Positions 1 through 14,375 of a DNA stretch of 64,000 nucleotides are shown here, in pieces. Numbering within the stretch: the first letter of the stretch is position 1; each line of letters begins with the position of its first letter. The translations under genes were made by a program, and so were the position numbers. Source of the stretch: Oreocharis arfaki (taxonomy: Eukaryota; Chordata; Aves; Passeriformes; Paramythiidae). The stretch lies in the NCBI GenBank assembly GCA_013398015.1, contig VZRR01002859.1:372001-436000 (forward strand), written 5' to 3'. The notes beneath the pieces were generated by a model. The model did no database searches, was not told where the DNA came from, and was given only the letters and a program-made list of their open reading frames with translations.

Positions 1-3000
1 AATGGGGAAGAGAAGGGAGAAACGTTTACTTAAGGGAAAATTTGTATTGGAAATTGAATATAAAAGCTGTTAAATTTTAGCTAAGAAAACTCTGCAATGT
101 GTCTTAACAGATTGTAGAAACAAAGGTATGTCTTTATATTCTGTCATGGTAAATACTTTATCACAACGAGCAGGACTTTCCACAGTGGTAAATTGCAACT
201 TCAGTTCTCATTTCCTTTATATTTCACATGATGACATTACACAAAAAGAATTGTCAGGCCTATGTAGAATACAGCATCACTCAAATATACAGAGACCTCT
301 CCAGACAGCATAAATTAAAAATTAACCTCAGAGACACAGTCATGTCTTTCCCAATCTCTTGCCTACTTCTAAAGGGAAAAAGAAAAGTGTAATTGGACAA
401 AAGCTACTGTAAAGAATTACCTCCCCAAAATAAGTTGATTGTAGCCTGTATCATTCTAGTGATGCAGGTTGTGGCACAGCTCCAGAAAGAACTGTACAAA
501 TGTGGAAGAGGAAACTTCAATCACTGGAGCACGACAAGAAGATTGGAGCAGGATGTAATGCAGAAACATGAATATGTTTCTCAAACTTCACTGCCAAGTC
601 CAATATCTCTTTAAGCCATGCTACCAGAGTCTTGCAACATTTAAGACTTCTCCAAATGGCTCTTGAGCTTCAAGCATACTCCCTGACATTTCAGTTGGGA
701 AGCTTTTCTAATCTTGAAAAATGAGCTGGTCTGGGTTCAAGGCTGTCTGGGAGCTGGGTACAAACCTGAGTGATAGGGGATCAATCTTTATATCAAACTT
801 TAAATGTCTGAAGACAGAGCTACTTGTCCTTTCTTGCACAAAGACACAAAAATTCCTTCCTTTTATTTTTTTATCCCTCTAAATTCTGTCACTAAATAAA
901 AATGGTTTGAACTGAAATAGTGTGTAAGGGACCACCCCGTCAGACAGAATGACAAGCAGTGACATGGAACAGCTGGTCTAATGGACATGTTAGGTGGATT
1001 TTGCGCTATAGAGGTAGCAAGAAATCATCATTCATTTTCGAAGTAAAATATCTGAACTACCTTCTGAATGGCTTGCTGATCAGCAGACAATTTCAGAGAG
1101 CACAAGCTCACAGAAAGTAAATACAGCCAGGAAAACACATACGTTCTTTTCTCAGTTTCTCAGAACTTCTCTTTCAGAAAGATGCTGCTAGTCATTTCTG
1201 TTTATTGTTCTCCCTGTTCCTAGCTGTTCAGTTTGCCAGATGAACATAATTACTGACAGAAATTACAATAATTTAAAAGTAAAATTGAATTACTCTTACC
1301 ATCCCCTTCCAAACTGTATCTGAAAGGATTTAGAAGGGTTCAGATTCCAGACAACTGTACCATTATTATAGAAAATCCCATGTTCCTCCTTCTTCAACTT
1401 TTTCTTCCATATTTCACCTTCCATACATAATAGTTTCCATTCATTGAAAGGTCAGTCTGTTTATTCCTAAATATGATTACACTGCTTTTGCCATTAAGGA
1501 ATAGGAAATTGTGCATTCTGGGCAAACTCATTTCTAGCATCTGCCAAATGCACATCTTGCCTGAAAACCAGCTGGCCACTGCTAGGTGCAGTACTCCCTT
1601 ACACTGTGAATCTGATGATGCTATATCTTGTTATCACATGAGTACCTGGTCACAAAGGACAAGTAATAATCATTGTCCTGACAGAATACTCATTTTTTGC
1701 ACTTCTTGGTCTGTATAGCCTTCTCTATGTAAAATATATTTTGTGTTTCCTGTATCTTAAGGATGATGGTATTGACTTAATACATTATGAAAAGATGTTT
1801 GTATAGATAATATGCTCTTTTGGAATGCAAGCTGATGTGGCACATTCCTCCAAAATATGACCTGATTGAACTAGCAGATTCCTCTGGTGAACATCTGTAT
1901 CAATGATTCCTATGATGAATAAGATGAAGCTCCATCAGCATACCCCTACCTATGTACCAGGAACACAGATGAAATTTACAGACATCTCATGGAGTACAGT
2001 AACCACAATTTTTAAAAAGTCAAATAGAAGATTAAAACAGATTAATAACTTTTTTTTCACATTTCTGTAAAATAATGTATACCTGTGTTTTAAAGAGAGT
2101 TAGAAAGATGGCACAAATTGAACAAAATGGAGCAAATAAAAATTAACATTTATAGCTCAGTTCTTTTTTCTTTTATTGTCACTTACAATCTTTCCCTAAA
2201 ATGTGGACCATCTCCAGCCACTGTCCAGTTAGGAAAATGTCCTCTTTTCTTCCATTTAATGTAGCATCAGCATAGTGAGTGAAGTGACAGTAAAATGACT
2301 ACAAATACTGTGAAACAGAAAACATGTAAAAGACAGTAATACAAGAAGCTGAGTTTGGCTGTACTGCTATGACTTTACATCAGCACCCTATGGATAAGCA
2401 TCCTGACTGCTAAAGGCTTCCTAATAGGAAAACTTTGATTCCTGGCACTTGTTCTCGTCTTTGGCACTCAGCTTAGCACAACCATGACTGTAGCCAAGGT
2501 GAGATCTACAGAACCTCTGTTTTCTAAATTACTAATAAAGCACAAATGTTTTACCAAGGTGCTTTACATTGGCCATAAGAAAATGGTTACAAGGTTAAGA
2601 TATATAACAGATGTAGTTGCCAAAGCAGGTATTTTGTTGCATTTTACATTGCTTTAGGTGCTATGTCTGGACTCACACTTTCTTTGCAACCTTGTATACA
2701 CATGCTCAAATAGATATGTAAATGCATATATATAAAAAATACCTATTTTTAAATGTGGCCTAGTTTTGCTGTGGAGTGATGGTTTGTGTAAACACAGTGC
2801 ACAGTGTATGTGTGGGTAATAGATACACAGTAATTGAGGCAGGTCTTCCTGTTGCTGGATAGACAAATCTATTGGTGACTCTCATATGATGACATCAACT
2901 TTGGTCTTATTATTGACATTAATTTTATTCCAGTTTTCAATTTTTGAACACAGGTTGGGTGAATAATAAGGAAGTACATTTATTTATTTTTAAATAGAAT

Positions 3001-3881
3001 CCTCTTCAAGAATTAGCACGGTAGGCAGTGTGTTCAAGTACAGGGCCAATGTGAAGGTACCCCTAAAGAAAGGTAAACAGTAGAACAGCAGGTCCCTTTT
3101 GTAGTAATAATACATAAAGTGTTACTCTGATACTTTAAAGAAAGTGCTTCATGCTGAACTGCTATAGATCTGAGAGCTGACAGCAAATGGAGATTTCCTT
3201 ATACATTTTTTTGAAGAGAATATTTAAAGCCCCTTTTTTTTTCATTTTTATTCATCACAGAATCTTCACTGTGTAGCTCCTAGAAGGCAGAGGAAGACAA
3301 GGCTTTCTTGCTCCATCTATTTTCATTAGGAATAGAGTTGTATGCTTTTGACTGACTTCTGCCTATTCCTTCCTTAAGACTTAGAAAATATTTCCATATT
3401 CTTGCTTTCCAGTGCTAGGATGAGATTCCCATGCTTCTGCTTTCCTGGGAAACCTTCATGGGATTTTGCAGTTGCAAAGAGATTCTTGTTCTTAAAAGTT
3501 GTTTCACAAGTCAAGCAAGTCTCTCAATACAATGGAACTTCCATTGAATCACCTCCATCAGGCTTGTGGATCAAACCTGGTTAGAGGCAGGGGTGATACC
3601 TGAACTTTCTAGCCTGCAGTTTCCAAAGTGCTCAGGTTTTTCATTTTGGTTCTAATAGCTTAAGTGCCTTTCTGTTGAAGTGGAATGGACAGTAATATAG
3701 ACCATCACATAAAAAATTCTCAATCAAATTAATTTGAAGTGTTTCATCCTGAAAATTGGAAAAGCAGAAATCTTGTTCCAGATGGTTCATGTAAGACTAA
3801 ACCTGGGAGAAGAATGTCAGAGCAGCCACCATGGCCAGATTCTGCTTCATGTTAGGAAATAAACATTAGGAAGCTGGCATG
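1..3881. other. AT-rich intronic sequence, nothing recognised
   Basis: No exon, transposon end, RNA gene or long tandem repeat is apparent. Only short A/T runs and chance open frames of up to 81 codons occur. Confidence 0.6.
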
Positions 3882-4075
3882 CTCTGAGATGTCTTTAATC
3901 TTGTTGTGATTACATGTCAAATTAAGGGGTTAAGAAGGTAAACCTTTCTACTTTGGAATGGGTTTTTTCTTCTTTTCTGAAATTAATTTTTCAGATAAGA
4001 AATTATTCATTCATGTGTCCAGGGCAGAGTAAATATAAATACTTGGGAGCCAAGAAAATGAGTTAAAGATGTCCT
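3882..4075 (+). repeat. Direct repeat copy A (paired with 5062-5260)
   Basis: A stretch of about 190 bp that recurs in the same orientation about 1.2 kb downstream. Shared blocks, in order, are a 19-bp block containing GATTACATGTCAAAT, a block containing CTTTCTACTTTGGA, a TTTTCTGAAAT block, and a 29-bp identical block ending CATGTGTCCAGGGCA (about 4000-4028). Spacing between blocks is nearly conserved, with a few small indels. I estimate roughly 80 percent identity by eye. It could be an old local duplication or two copies of an interspersed repeat I do not recognise. Confidence 0.85.
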
Positions 4076-5061
4076 ATAATTAACTTTGTTTTATTAATGT
4101 TTCACTTTAAGTAATTAGATTCACAGAAGTACTATCACTGTATTCTTAAAATAAGTTATATACTTGCTTAAAATAACAGGAGCAAAATCAGTCTTCCTCT
4201 GCCACAGTGTCTCAACTTGGAAAACACGAAAATATGGACCTGTGGCCCTGCAAATTTGGCACTTGCTCACTTCTTTGAGTGCAAGCAGAGGTATGGTGAC
4301 AGGATTAAGGACTATGAATTTGCCATAACTAGGAGTTGAAGCTGACTGAAAACAATGACCCCTCAATAGTCATAGAGATATATATATTTTTTATAGGTTG
4401 TTTAATACAAGGCATACTGCACGTGTACAAAATAATTATGCAGTAGATAGACTCAATCCAGAACTGTAGCAGAATACTTACTGTCTTTTTATTCTCTTTA
4501 CCTATAGTTTATAGCAAGCAATTAAAATTAAAATCCTGTTCTGAAAGCTGCTGAACCACTTTTTTTCCAAAGTAGTTGTCGATAGACAGTGAAACTTAGT
4601 GGTTAAAAATATTTACTGAATGTAAATTTAGTTATCCTAACGACGTATCAGTACACCAATAATTTAAGTGATGCTTTGATTAGACTTCTTTCTACTGAAA
4701 ATAATTAAATTCATAGAAGGAGGATATATTAAACATAAGTAGCCATTAGCAAAACTAGAGAAGAGGTGATGACATCAGGTAGGTGAGTAGTTAATCAGAA
4801 AAATCCAGGATTGTACACTTTAGATGGGTTAGGGAGAGAAAACATTACCAGAGAAAAGTGTGAATTCTTAAGTCATAAAGTTATATAACCAATAGAATGT
4901 GTATTTGTGTGATCCTAGAAAAGGAATATGCACAGAGAGGTCCATCTGAAAACAACAGATGTTTGTAATGTATCCACGTGAAATAATTTATTGCTTTTGC
5001 CATCCTCCTCTAATATTTTATGAAGATTTTCTCTCCTTCCTTAAAATGGAAAGATACTACA

Positions 5062-5260
5062 GTCTGAGAAGTCTTTGAACTTGTGATTACATGTCAAATA
5101 AAGGGCTAAGAAGGTAAGCCTTTCTACTTTGGATTTCTACTCTCTTTTTCTCCTTTTCTGAAATGAATTTTTCATATCAGAAATTATTCATTCATGTGTC
5201 CAGGGCAAAGCAAATGTAAATGCCTTGGAGATAAGACAATGAGTTAAATATGTCTCTATA
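5062..5260 (+). repeat. Direct repeat copy B (paired with 3882-4075)
   Basis: Second copy of the segment at 3882-4075, in the same orientation. It starts at TCTGAGAAGTCTTT and ends shortly after AATGAGTTAAATATGTC. Flanks on both sides diverge from those of copy A, so the repeat unit is limited to about 190-215 bp. No terminal inverted repeats or poly-A tail are evident. Confidence 0.85.
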
Positions 5261-8200
5261 AAAATCATTCCATTTTATGAGAACTTATTGTAAAGTATGG
5301 TAATAACCTACCTTTCATGTGTGGTGTTGAAAATATTATAGTGACACTCCTATAGAACAGGAAATGTTCATGTTTAGATAAAGCATAATGCACATTCCCT
5401 GTAGCAGAGGAGAAAAAAATCTTTACTACGCAGAGTTTTACAGAAGCAGATAGATTTGCTCAGGTGAACACATTCAATATATTTTCTGCATAAATTACTT
5501 GAATTTTAACTGATTGTTTTCAATTCTTAAACCATTGCTAGAGCTCATCAGCATGAGATATTCTTTTGAAATATCAGGCAGAGCTGAAGTATTTGGGTCT
5601 GGATTTACCTGTACAGGAAATTGCCTCCATCCATTTTGAAGTGGCATTTTGTCATCTATTTTTCATCAAGGCCTGCTCTTTTCTGTTTTGCTGATATTAT
5701 TCTTCTGGAAGGGATAGTGGAGAAAAATAAATTAATGATGCTAATTTGGTACTTAAATACTGCAACAACTGTGGGATCAATGTAGTTGGTGTGATACAGT
5801 TATATGGCAATGCTTTCTAATCCATTCAGTCATAGGCTTGAGTCATATTCTTTGTTTAACCATATAACCACTTTGTGCTCAGGCTTTAAAGATAGTGCTA
5901 TAGGAAATTATATAAATGAATTTTTTTTTGTCTGAGTCAAAGTTACTTAATTGGATATGTTGTCTTTCACTACTCTCATTTACAATGTGATAGTGAAGTC
6001 TGCAGAAAATCTAGAAGCATTCATATTTGTACGGTCTTTAGTGATCGTAGGCATTTAGCTTTGCTTAAGGGGTGTTACTAGGAAGAGAATTTTTACTTTC
6101 GGTAGGCCTCCAACACTAAAGGTTAACAATCCATATAACACAGGAACATATTTGATTTGCGTACACCAGGAGCATGACACTGATTCTGACTTGGCAAATG
6201 GAAGTTACCTCTGTGTATAGGTTAGGACTATAGCCTTGCTACATGAAAAAGACAATTTATCTTAAATAATTTGCACAATATCTAAAAGTAATATTGTAGT
6301 ATTGTCGGAAAAGCCACTATCTGTTTGACGCTGTCCTTTGCATCACAATCTGCAATCTTGACATATGAGGCCAGTCACTTATCTGAAACAGTGATTGTTT
6401 AGAGACAGAAGTCATCAGAAGAATGATTTTTCAAAAAAAAATGCATTACTCTACACTATTGCATAATTCCAAACTATTTCCTATCTTCCTAATTTGATTT
6501 TTTGCTTGTGGAATACCAAATGTTTTCCAAATTATATTTTTAAAATAGAAACATACTAAGGTTATGCATCTTTGAAGACATAAATAGAAACCTTTCTGAA
6601 ATTGCAACTGAAAATAGAAGTTTATAATAAAAATTATTGTAAATAATTCTGTAGATGCTTCTTGGCAAAATTATTACAATGCATGACTTCTTAGTGCTAC
6701 ATTTTGAAATTAAAAGTAAGCATTTCATATATAGGAAGCACATTACAATTAAAAATATGTGAACACAGAGAAATTTCTTCATGATTCACTTTTCAGAAGA
6801 GTCAAGATTCAGCTAAATGAGTCACTTTCCATCTACATATACAAGATATATCTTGTCTGTGTTGTAATGCAGTACAGATGCACAACAACTGTCTAGACGT
6901 TTACCAGCCCATCAATAGGAGAATATTGAGCACCAGAGCCCAGGTCTCTGATTTGTCTCCCCGGTAAAGGAGAAGGGAATCATTGAAACCTGTGGGGAAT
7001 CTGAGAAGAAAATACTATGGATTTCTGTCTAACATTATTGATGAAAGTTAAATGTCTGCCCAGAACCATAATCAAGCTCAGGAGGCGACAAAACGTTCGA
7101 GTGAGCTGTTTAACTGGAAGTGAGGTGAAAAGGAATCCTGTTGTGAAAACATGGACTGTTCAGGAGTTCAGATCAGACAAATCTCTGGTTCTTGAGAAAA
7201 GGAAAGAAGGACTGGTAATCACAGAATGCTTTAAAAAATTAACTCTTTCTATCAGGGGTGCCTTGTAATTGTTTTGGTTTGCTTTTTTTTCCACAAATCT
7301 TCGAACAGCTGTAAAGGTTTTTAGCTCAGGGATCAAGAGGCTCATCATAATGAACCCATCCATGGGAGCATAGCTGAGTTTTTCAACTTCAATAGTTTCA
7401 ACAACATTTCCAGCAGGCCACCACAATGTTATACTAGTTTCTTTTTTCTCTTTGTTTTTTAATAACAATCTTTCAGTTTGAATGGTTCAAGCCTTAACAT
7501 CATTATATTTTGCTCCTCAGGACTGATTGCCTTATAGGAAAGATTGGAATTATAGGCTCCTTTCTGATTTTTAAGGGGTTTTTTTTAAATCTGATGGTTT
7601 GCTCTCAGCCAGATGGGACTGCCTCTCCTCCATGACTGAACCAGATGTTGATTTGCATCAAGTTGTTGGCAACGAGTTCATATAATTTTTGTACTGACTG
7701 ATTCATTTGCATATCTGCCTCATTAATAATGTATAGTCTCACCGCAGTGAATAACTGTGACCATCTTTTCTGTATAATTAATTCATATAGCTCATCACTG
7801 CCCTAGATAAGTGTACCAACACCTACAGGTAAACTAAGTGGTAGTGCTACTTGTGATCTTCTAAAATCAGACTATAAGAGCTTTTGATCAGTTATTTTAA
7901 GCCTCTATAAACTAAAATTCAGAGTTTCAGATTTAAAAGAAAAACATGCACCTGCATGAGATGTGTCCATCACCATGAACAGAAGAACTCAGGACGAGAA
8001 CTGCATTACTTAGAAAGGGAGAAATCGGATGCACAGTGTATTTTTCAGTCTTAATTTTCTCCTTTCTTGTATTCTCCAAGGCAAATTTAGGATGGTATTT
8101 TTTCCGGGAAATTCTGCAGAACTTAGACTAAACAAAGGTGTTTACTAGACTGAAAATCTATTATGAACCAGCTGGGGGAGCATGGATAGACAACAGTTGC

Positions 8201-11200
8201 CCCCAGGCATCCACATCATCTGCTGGTCATCAAATATGAAATTGACTTGGATGTTGTGCTTGGGAAGAGGCTCTGGAATGTACCAGATCTTGAAAGCTTC
8301 ATTTGGCCTATGAACTGAGCTTATACATATATTTCAATTTTGGAGGACACAAGTCTGCTTTGGAATCTTGCCAAAGGTATCTATTATGTCAAAAACTGAT
8401 TTTTTTTTCATATTATTTTTAAAGAATAGGGCTTTTTTTTATTTGATGCAAGGCCTACTTTACTATGTGTTGTTATGCTTCCTGACACTTGGAAATGAAA
8501 CAGTTTCAATTCTTTCTAGACTAAAGTTACTGAAATTATTTTAAATAATATATTTATCCTCCTGATACCATCTGTGGATACATCCACATATCAGGGAAGA
8601 CATGTTTTCCAGCCCCTATAGTCCTGAGCTCTTGGTTATTCAGGTCAGGCAATGCTCGTCATTTTCTTCCAAGTTTGTTTCTGCCTTCCTGGGAGAGTCT
8701 AAGAGAGCAAGAGCATTGGTGCATACTGATGTCTCATCCCATCATTTAGCTGGAACATGGCTAGTGAAGTCAACAGAGATATGAGAACTGGGGAATATGC
8801 ACAGAATTTGTCTGTCTGCAATCAATAGTGTCTCATGTTGGATCAGCTGGAAACAATAATTTGCCACAATCTGGAGCTTGCAAAATGCCTTCATGACCAG
8901 GTACTCCAAAACTGGAAGCCTATGATTACCATATGGCACAGTGACAATGAACTAGGAAAAAAATGCTATATTGCTCATCTAATAAACCTGACACACAACT
9001 CACATGAAAGATATTGTCCGTGAAACCCTCCTACACTATCAGATCCACAGGAAATTAAATTGAAGAGTAAATTATAATTTTGCTTGCAGCATGTGTCAAT
9101 GAGCTGCCCATGAGCTGGCCAGGTTGGTAATTGCTGCTATAATGGGAGGTAGTTTCCTGTATTTTGGGGAATAACAAAGGTTGTTTTCTTCTTTCTGCAA
9201 ACTGTTAAAATACTGGCTCTCACTAGCATATAGTTCAGATTGAACTTTGCTTCTGACATGATTCCAGCAATATCCTTTTAGCAAAGAGCTGTAACTAGCA
9301 GCTTCTTTTAATTTGAGAAACTGGAAGCTCCGTTTTTAATTATATTAGTTCTGTATTGCTATTAAAATATTTGATCTCTTCAAATAAGTCAATTACCCCT
9401 TTATATCAGTTTCCCTATGTAAAGACTGGAATAGTCACTACACAGGAATGTTTAGGGATGTGATTAATTAGCCAACATTGAAATGTAAGCATGAATTCTC
9501 CTGTGCCCATCTCCAACATTTTAATAATTCCTTCAGAGATATAAAAATTGCATTATTCAAGTTCCAGGACAAATTTAGATTTGCAGATGTTCCCATATTA
9601 GAGTTTAGTCAAGACTCCATGAATAACACTTCTATTCCTGTGAGAAATATGTATTGAGAATTGTAATAAAGGACATTTGTTTTCCCATAACTTGGCTTCA
9701 TTTCACGTAACACATGCACATTTCACATATAATATACAATTCTGGTGTCTAGGTGTATTTTTAAATATCAATCTACAGATAAAAATACGAACACATTTCT
9801 TTTTCTTCGTATCCTAGCACTGAAGCTGCTTTGTTCATAACACAATGAGAAAATGTAGGTAAAAACAATTTGTATAAAAATTTTATTTAGATTATATAGG
9901 TTACTTCAGATAGAGATCTTATCTTTAGTTAGGTCTTGTGTCTTCTTGATTTTTTTCACTGAATTTACTGAAATTCAATAGTATAAAATGTAATAAGAAC
10001 TGTAAGGTTTATGGTTTAGCTTTTTTTGTTTCTTTGTTTTGTGGTTTGGGGCAGGTTGAGGTTTGGGATTTTGGTTTGTTGAGGAGGAGGTTTCGGGAAG
10101 CCTTTTTTTAAGTGAATAACCTGGTAAACTCACTGGTTTCATAACTGTATCTTCCAGTGTGAGCACTATAATTTTACTTTTCAGATAGCCTTAGGTTTCC
10201 AGCTCAGGAAGGTATTGCTAAACGCTACATTTATAGTTGATACTTTTATAATGGACCCACTAGTTGCAATTTTCCTCCTTCTGTATAAAGTGTTTGAAAA
10301 ATAGCTGGAACTGTAAAGCAGAGAAGACCTTTTAATCGCTGGTTTTGTTGTTTTGTTTTATCTTAATAATGTCTTATTTGTGCAACAGTCATTCATATGA
10401 GAGACAAAAGAAATTTAATTCATTATGGTAGTCCTTCCTTTAAGCAATGAACAAAAGAAAACTTGAAAATACTTTACAACAATAGTCAGTAAAAAGTTGC
10501 GAGTGATATTTGGATTATGGGGAAGGAAATGTATACATATAAAATTACTTAGGTGAAGTGATGAAGCTAGAAGTAATTTCAGATATGGTCTCTGTATCCA
10601 TTGTTTCTCAAATTTTTCTGTATTTTCAGGTACTGTTTTATGAGAGAAAGAAAATTAATTCGTCATATGGTTAACAAAAGAATCGCACAATACCTATCAG
10701 GAATTACTTTTCAATGGAGTTTAATAAATATACTTAAGCTTTCCTCCTAACTGACAGGTACAGATTTTTTTTTTTAATAAAATCTGAAATGCAGATATAA
10801 TCCACTTGTGCTAGGGCCAGTGCCAAAAAAGGAACTGTGACATTTTTTTTAAGTAGCCTGCTCTGTCCATAATGCTCTCTGTTCATATTTCAGTAGCAAA
10901 ATATCTCTCCTCTCCTCTTTTTTTTTTTCCTTTTAAGAGTTCTCTTGCCTACAGCATTGCACACAGAAACAATACAAGTTGTCAAAAATTAGATAACCAA
11001 TTTACTTGGAAAAAGAATTAATGCATTTGTCATCTGACGCTAATTTTTTTGGAGTTGTGTCTCAAGTGGAAAATGTTGGCTTTGAGTGCGGAATAATAAC
11101 AGTTACTTCTTCAGACTCAACAGGCTGAAATGCCAGGACTGGGAAGCCATGTCCCCAGCGTGACTGGAATATAAAGTGACAACCTTGGTGGGGTGTTTTG

Positions 11201-13757
11201 CTCTCACTGTTCAGTCCTGTGTGGGAAAGAGTGAACATACTCATCAGGATTAAAATTTTTAGTGCATTAGCAAAATTTAATGAGGAAGAAATCCGTATTT
11301 CCATAAATGTTTGCATGTTGCTTCATAGAACCTTGGACAAACTCACTAGACTGTCACTAATATTTTGTGGTAGGTCTCCAATTTGCATGAAGGCACTTCT
11401 TATTCATGAGTGAGTAGCTACTGGTAGCTCTGTAATGTAGCAGCCAGACTAGCCTGTAATTGGTTTATTTTCTGTTGTCTGTTGTCCTGTGAATAGTGCA
11501 GCAGCACCGAGCATGGGGCAGGAGAGATAATATTTATGATGAAAATGTGCATTCAAATCATCATCTATTAAGCATTTCCATCTGCAAAAATGTTCTATGT
11601 ATTTTTCAGTTTAGGCCTTAAAATCTCATTTTTACACAGACTGGATTTTTCAGTACCAAATGCTACTCCAGATTTTACTGTCACATCCTTTTTTATGAAT
11701 ACTGGCAGTATTTCTAGTACTACTTAGCAATGTGAAAGATGACAGTATTTCAGAAGATGGTGAAATTGGAAGTGGAAAGTTTCATGTAACAAAAAGAAAC
11801 AAAGAAAGGACAGCAAATTTGTATTTATGACATCCTCTGACTTTTTATGTGTCAATTGTAACTCACCTTCTAGGTAAACAACCTGGTCCTTCAGAGTATT
11901 ACTCTGCATGTAATGCTGTTCTTCTTTCAACTTTGGCTGCTAAGGGCTGTGCTCATCCAGCACACTGGGGCAGCGAGGTCAGTGAGGGTGGGTGTCAGAG
12001 GAACCACTGAAGGACTTTCGGATTTAATTTGGAGCACCAGAAAGCTTAGCACGTAAATAAGAGAATGGCAGGAAGCTTCTCTGTAAAATTATTGCAGTTC
12101 TATTAACTCATTATCATAATACAGTCATTAAAACTGTAGCATAATCCATGTATCACTACAAAGTTTAAGAAAACTGCTAGGGACTTTTTAAATGCTAAAA
12201 TAGTGAGTAGTTTCATATAGTGATTTTTTTGAAGTTCCTTAGAGCACTGTATAATTGCAAAGCATGTAAAATGAATTTTAGATAAAATGGCAATTAAACT
12301 GCAGCAGATTCAATTTTATTTATGTAAGACTAAACTGGTGTCTTGTTTGGTTGGGTTTTTTTCCTAATAATTTATTTGAAAAATGTATTATTTTTAGTCA
12401 CCTGTAAACTACAGGTGATTCACAGAAAAAAATCCAACAGAAAAAAAAAGACATCCAAATGAATGAAGTTAGTGTTTCTCTTTGTACTCAATAGCTTATA
12501 GGTTAGAAAAATTGTTCCTTGCTTGCTAATGGTTTTAACACGTCTTGGTTTTTACAGAATTACAGTAACAGAGTAGAAGAAGCTATGTGATACTGTAAAT
12601 ATTATTACAGTCTAATAGGCTTTAAGTAAAACAGTGACATATACATCTATGTAAACAAAATAATCTATAACATATGTCAGTTGTCTATGTGCTAGAATTT
12701 AGATTTACACTTAAGGCCTCGAGCAGGTTTTTTTGATGATATATGGTTTGCTTTCCTCAACACAAAATGAATCATGAGGTGAATCAGACCTTAAAAGTGC
12801 ATGTTTCCCTTCACTGATTATAAAATTAGTCTAGTCTGGTAGCTCATTTATAAATATCGACTTTGTATAGGTAATACACATTTAATCAGAAGATTCCTAC
12901 TCTTATTTCAAGACAAAAAAGTAATGTATTGTGCTAGTACCTCTAGGTTAAAGTGTCAACATACTCAATTGGTTGATCAGATGTTTTTTCATCACTGGGA
13001 TGTTTGCTCAGTAAATTACTTCAGATGTTAAAAAAAGTCTCAACTAAAAAAGAGTTCAAATCCATGAGTTTAAGCAGTTTGGATGCTTGCATTTGGATGG
13101 CTTGCTGCTATCACTTTCTTGATTTGTTGTTTCTCACTGTTCCTTTTTGTTTTCTGGGAACCCTCAGGCACAGTAAGTAACTGGTAATTTTTCAATGTTT
13201 TTATTTAAATGTAGGTAAGTTAAAAAAAAGATAAGCATGCAGCCCTGTTTCCTGTAGAGCTTTATATTTCTTAGAAACCTGTCTGCTTTAATAAAGTTGA
13301 ATTTCACCTTAAAACACACAACTGCTAAAGAGTTTGTCATTGTATTTGCAGCAGCAGTGTGTTATAATTTGAAGTAATGAGACAAACAAACTATTCTTAA
13401 CTCTTCAAAATGACAGACTAAGAGATTTCTTTGGAAATTTGGCAGAGGGAGGTGGTAATTTTTAGTTTTCGTTCAAAACACAGTGAATGTCAATGAAGAA
13501 AAAACTAATTCCTTAATATATATGAAGGCATGATTTATTTCAAGTATGTTTAGCATCGAGGCAAGCTGTGATACAGACAGCATTGGAAATGGAAGACTTG
13601 CATTGGTCCTTGCAACAGGCTGCACAGCAATGCAAATGATGATGAACTTCTCTAATATGGCATCTCAGCCCTCCCCTTGAAAGATTATCAAGTGAGAGAA
13701 AATAATTCAGTTTGCCAGTTGAAACATTAGCCCTCTAAGGAGAGTGGCTGTTTAAAA
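5261..13757. other. AT-rich intronic sequence, nothing recognised
   Basis: No exon or transposon recognised. A 102-codon frame on the minus strand (7160-7468) overlaps an 83-codon plus frame (7017-7268), but neither resembles a known protein. A 9-bp perfect hairpin sits at 12398-12418. Confidence 0.55.
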
Positions 13758-13762
13758 CTGGC
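13758..13762 (+). repeat. Target-site duplication, left copy (CTGGC)
   Basis: Five bases directly before the TG of the LTR, identical to 14873-14877 directly after its CA. Confidence 0.88.
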
Positions 13763-14054
13763 TGTCTTGGTTTGAAAGACAGGTGTCTGCTAGGGAAGGC
13801 AGGAGCCTCCTGTGGAAGGGAAGATGCAACCCCCTTCCCTCCGGATTATTGTAATTTTGAAATTAAGGGGCTTTCAGGCAAAGATATGAAAAATAGGAAT
13901 AACAGTTCTTTACTAATATATATAAAACAAAACAAACAAACAGCAGTTACAACAAACAGCACAGTCACCCAGCACAGCCTCTCTCGGCTGCCAGGCCCTG
14001 CCCCTCTCGCTGCAGTGCCGCTCACGGCCGGCAGGGGCGCTGGCGGCTCCCGGC

Positions 14055-14075
14055 NNNNNNNNNNNNNNNNNNNNN
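14055..14075. other. Assembly gap (21 N)
   Basis: A run of 21 unknown bases inside the GC-rich part of the LTR. It is probably a sequencing dropout, and the true length may differ. Confidence 0.98.
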
Positions 14076-14357
14076 GGGTGCGATGGCTCCCCCGCGCCTG
14101 CAGGGGGCGCTCCGGAGCGAGCCCGGGCTCCACGCGGTGATGGCGGCCGAGGAGCTTCACAAGCCCCGGGGCAGCCGATGCCGGTGTCCAGCAGCACCCT
14201 CGGGAACAGCAGGCTGGAGCAGCAGGGGCGAACACAAAATCCCGGGTGGTAGGCGAGATGTATCGAACTCCGGAGCTTCAGCGAGAGCCCCGGGACGTCT
14301 CGGCTGGCAGGGAGTGAGGAGCTGCAGTATAGCGGAGGCTTGCAGTTGGCAGAGGAA

Positions 14358-14375
14358 GGGCGGGGCAGGGCAGGG
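14358..14375 (+). other. G-quadruplex motif inside the LTR
   Basis: Four G-runs separated by loops of 1-2 bases (GGG-C-GGGG-CA-GGG-CA-GGG). This meets the standard four-run definition on the + strand. Folding is predicted, not shown. Confidence 0.75.

Noticed and set aside
7017..7468. Opposing 83- and 102-codon frames
   Set aside because: No recognisable domain or splice context, and lysine-rich composition typical of AT-rich chance frames.
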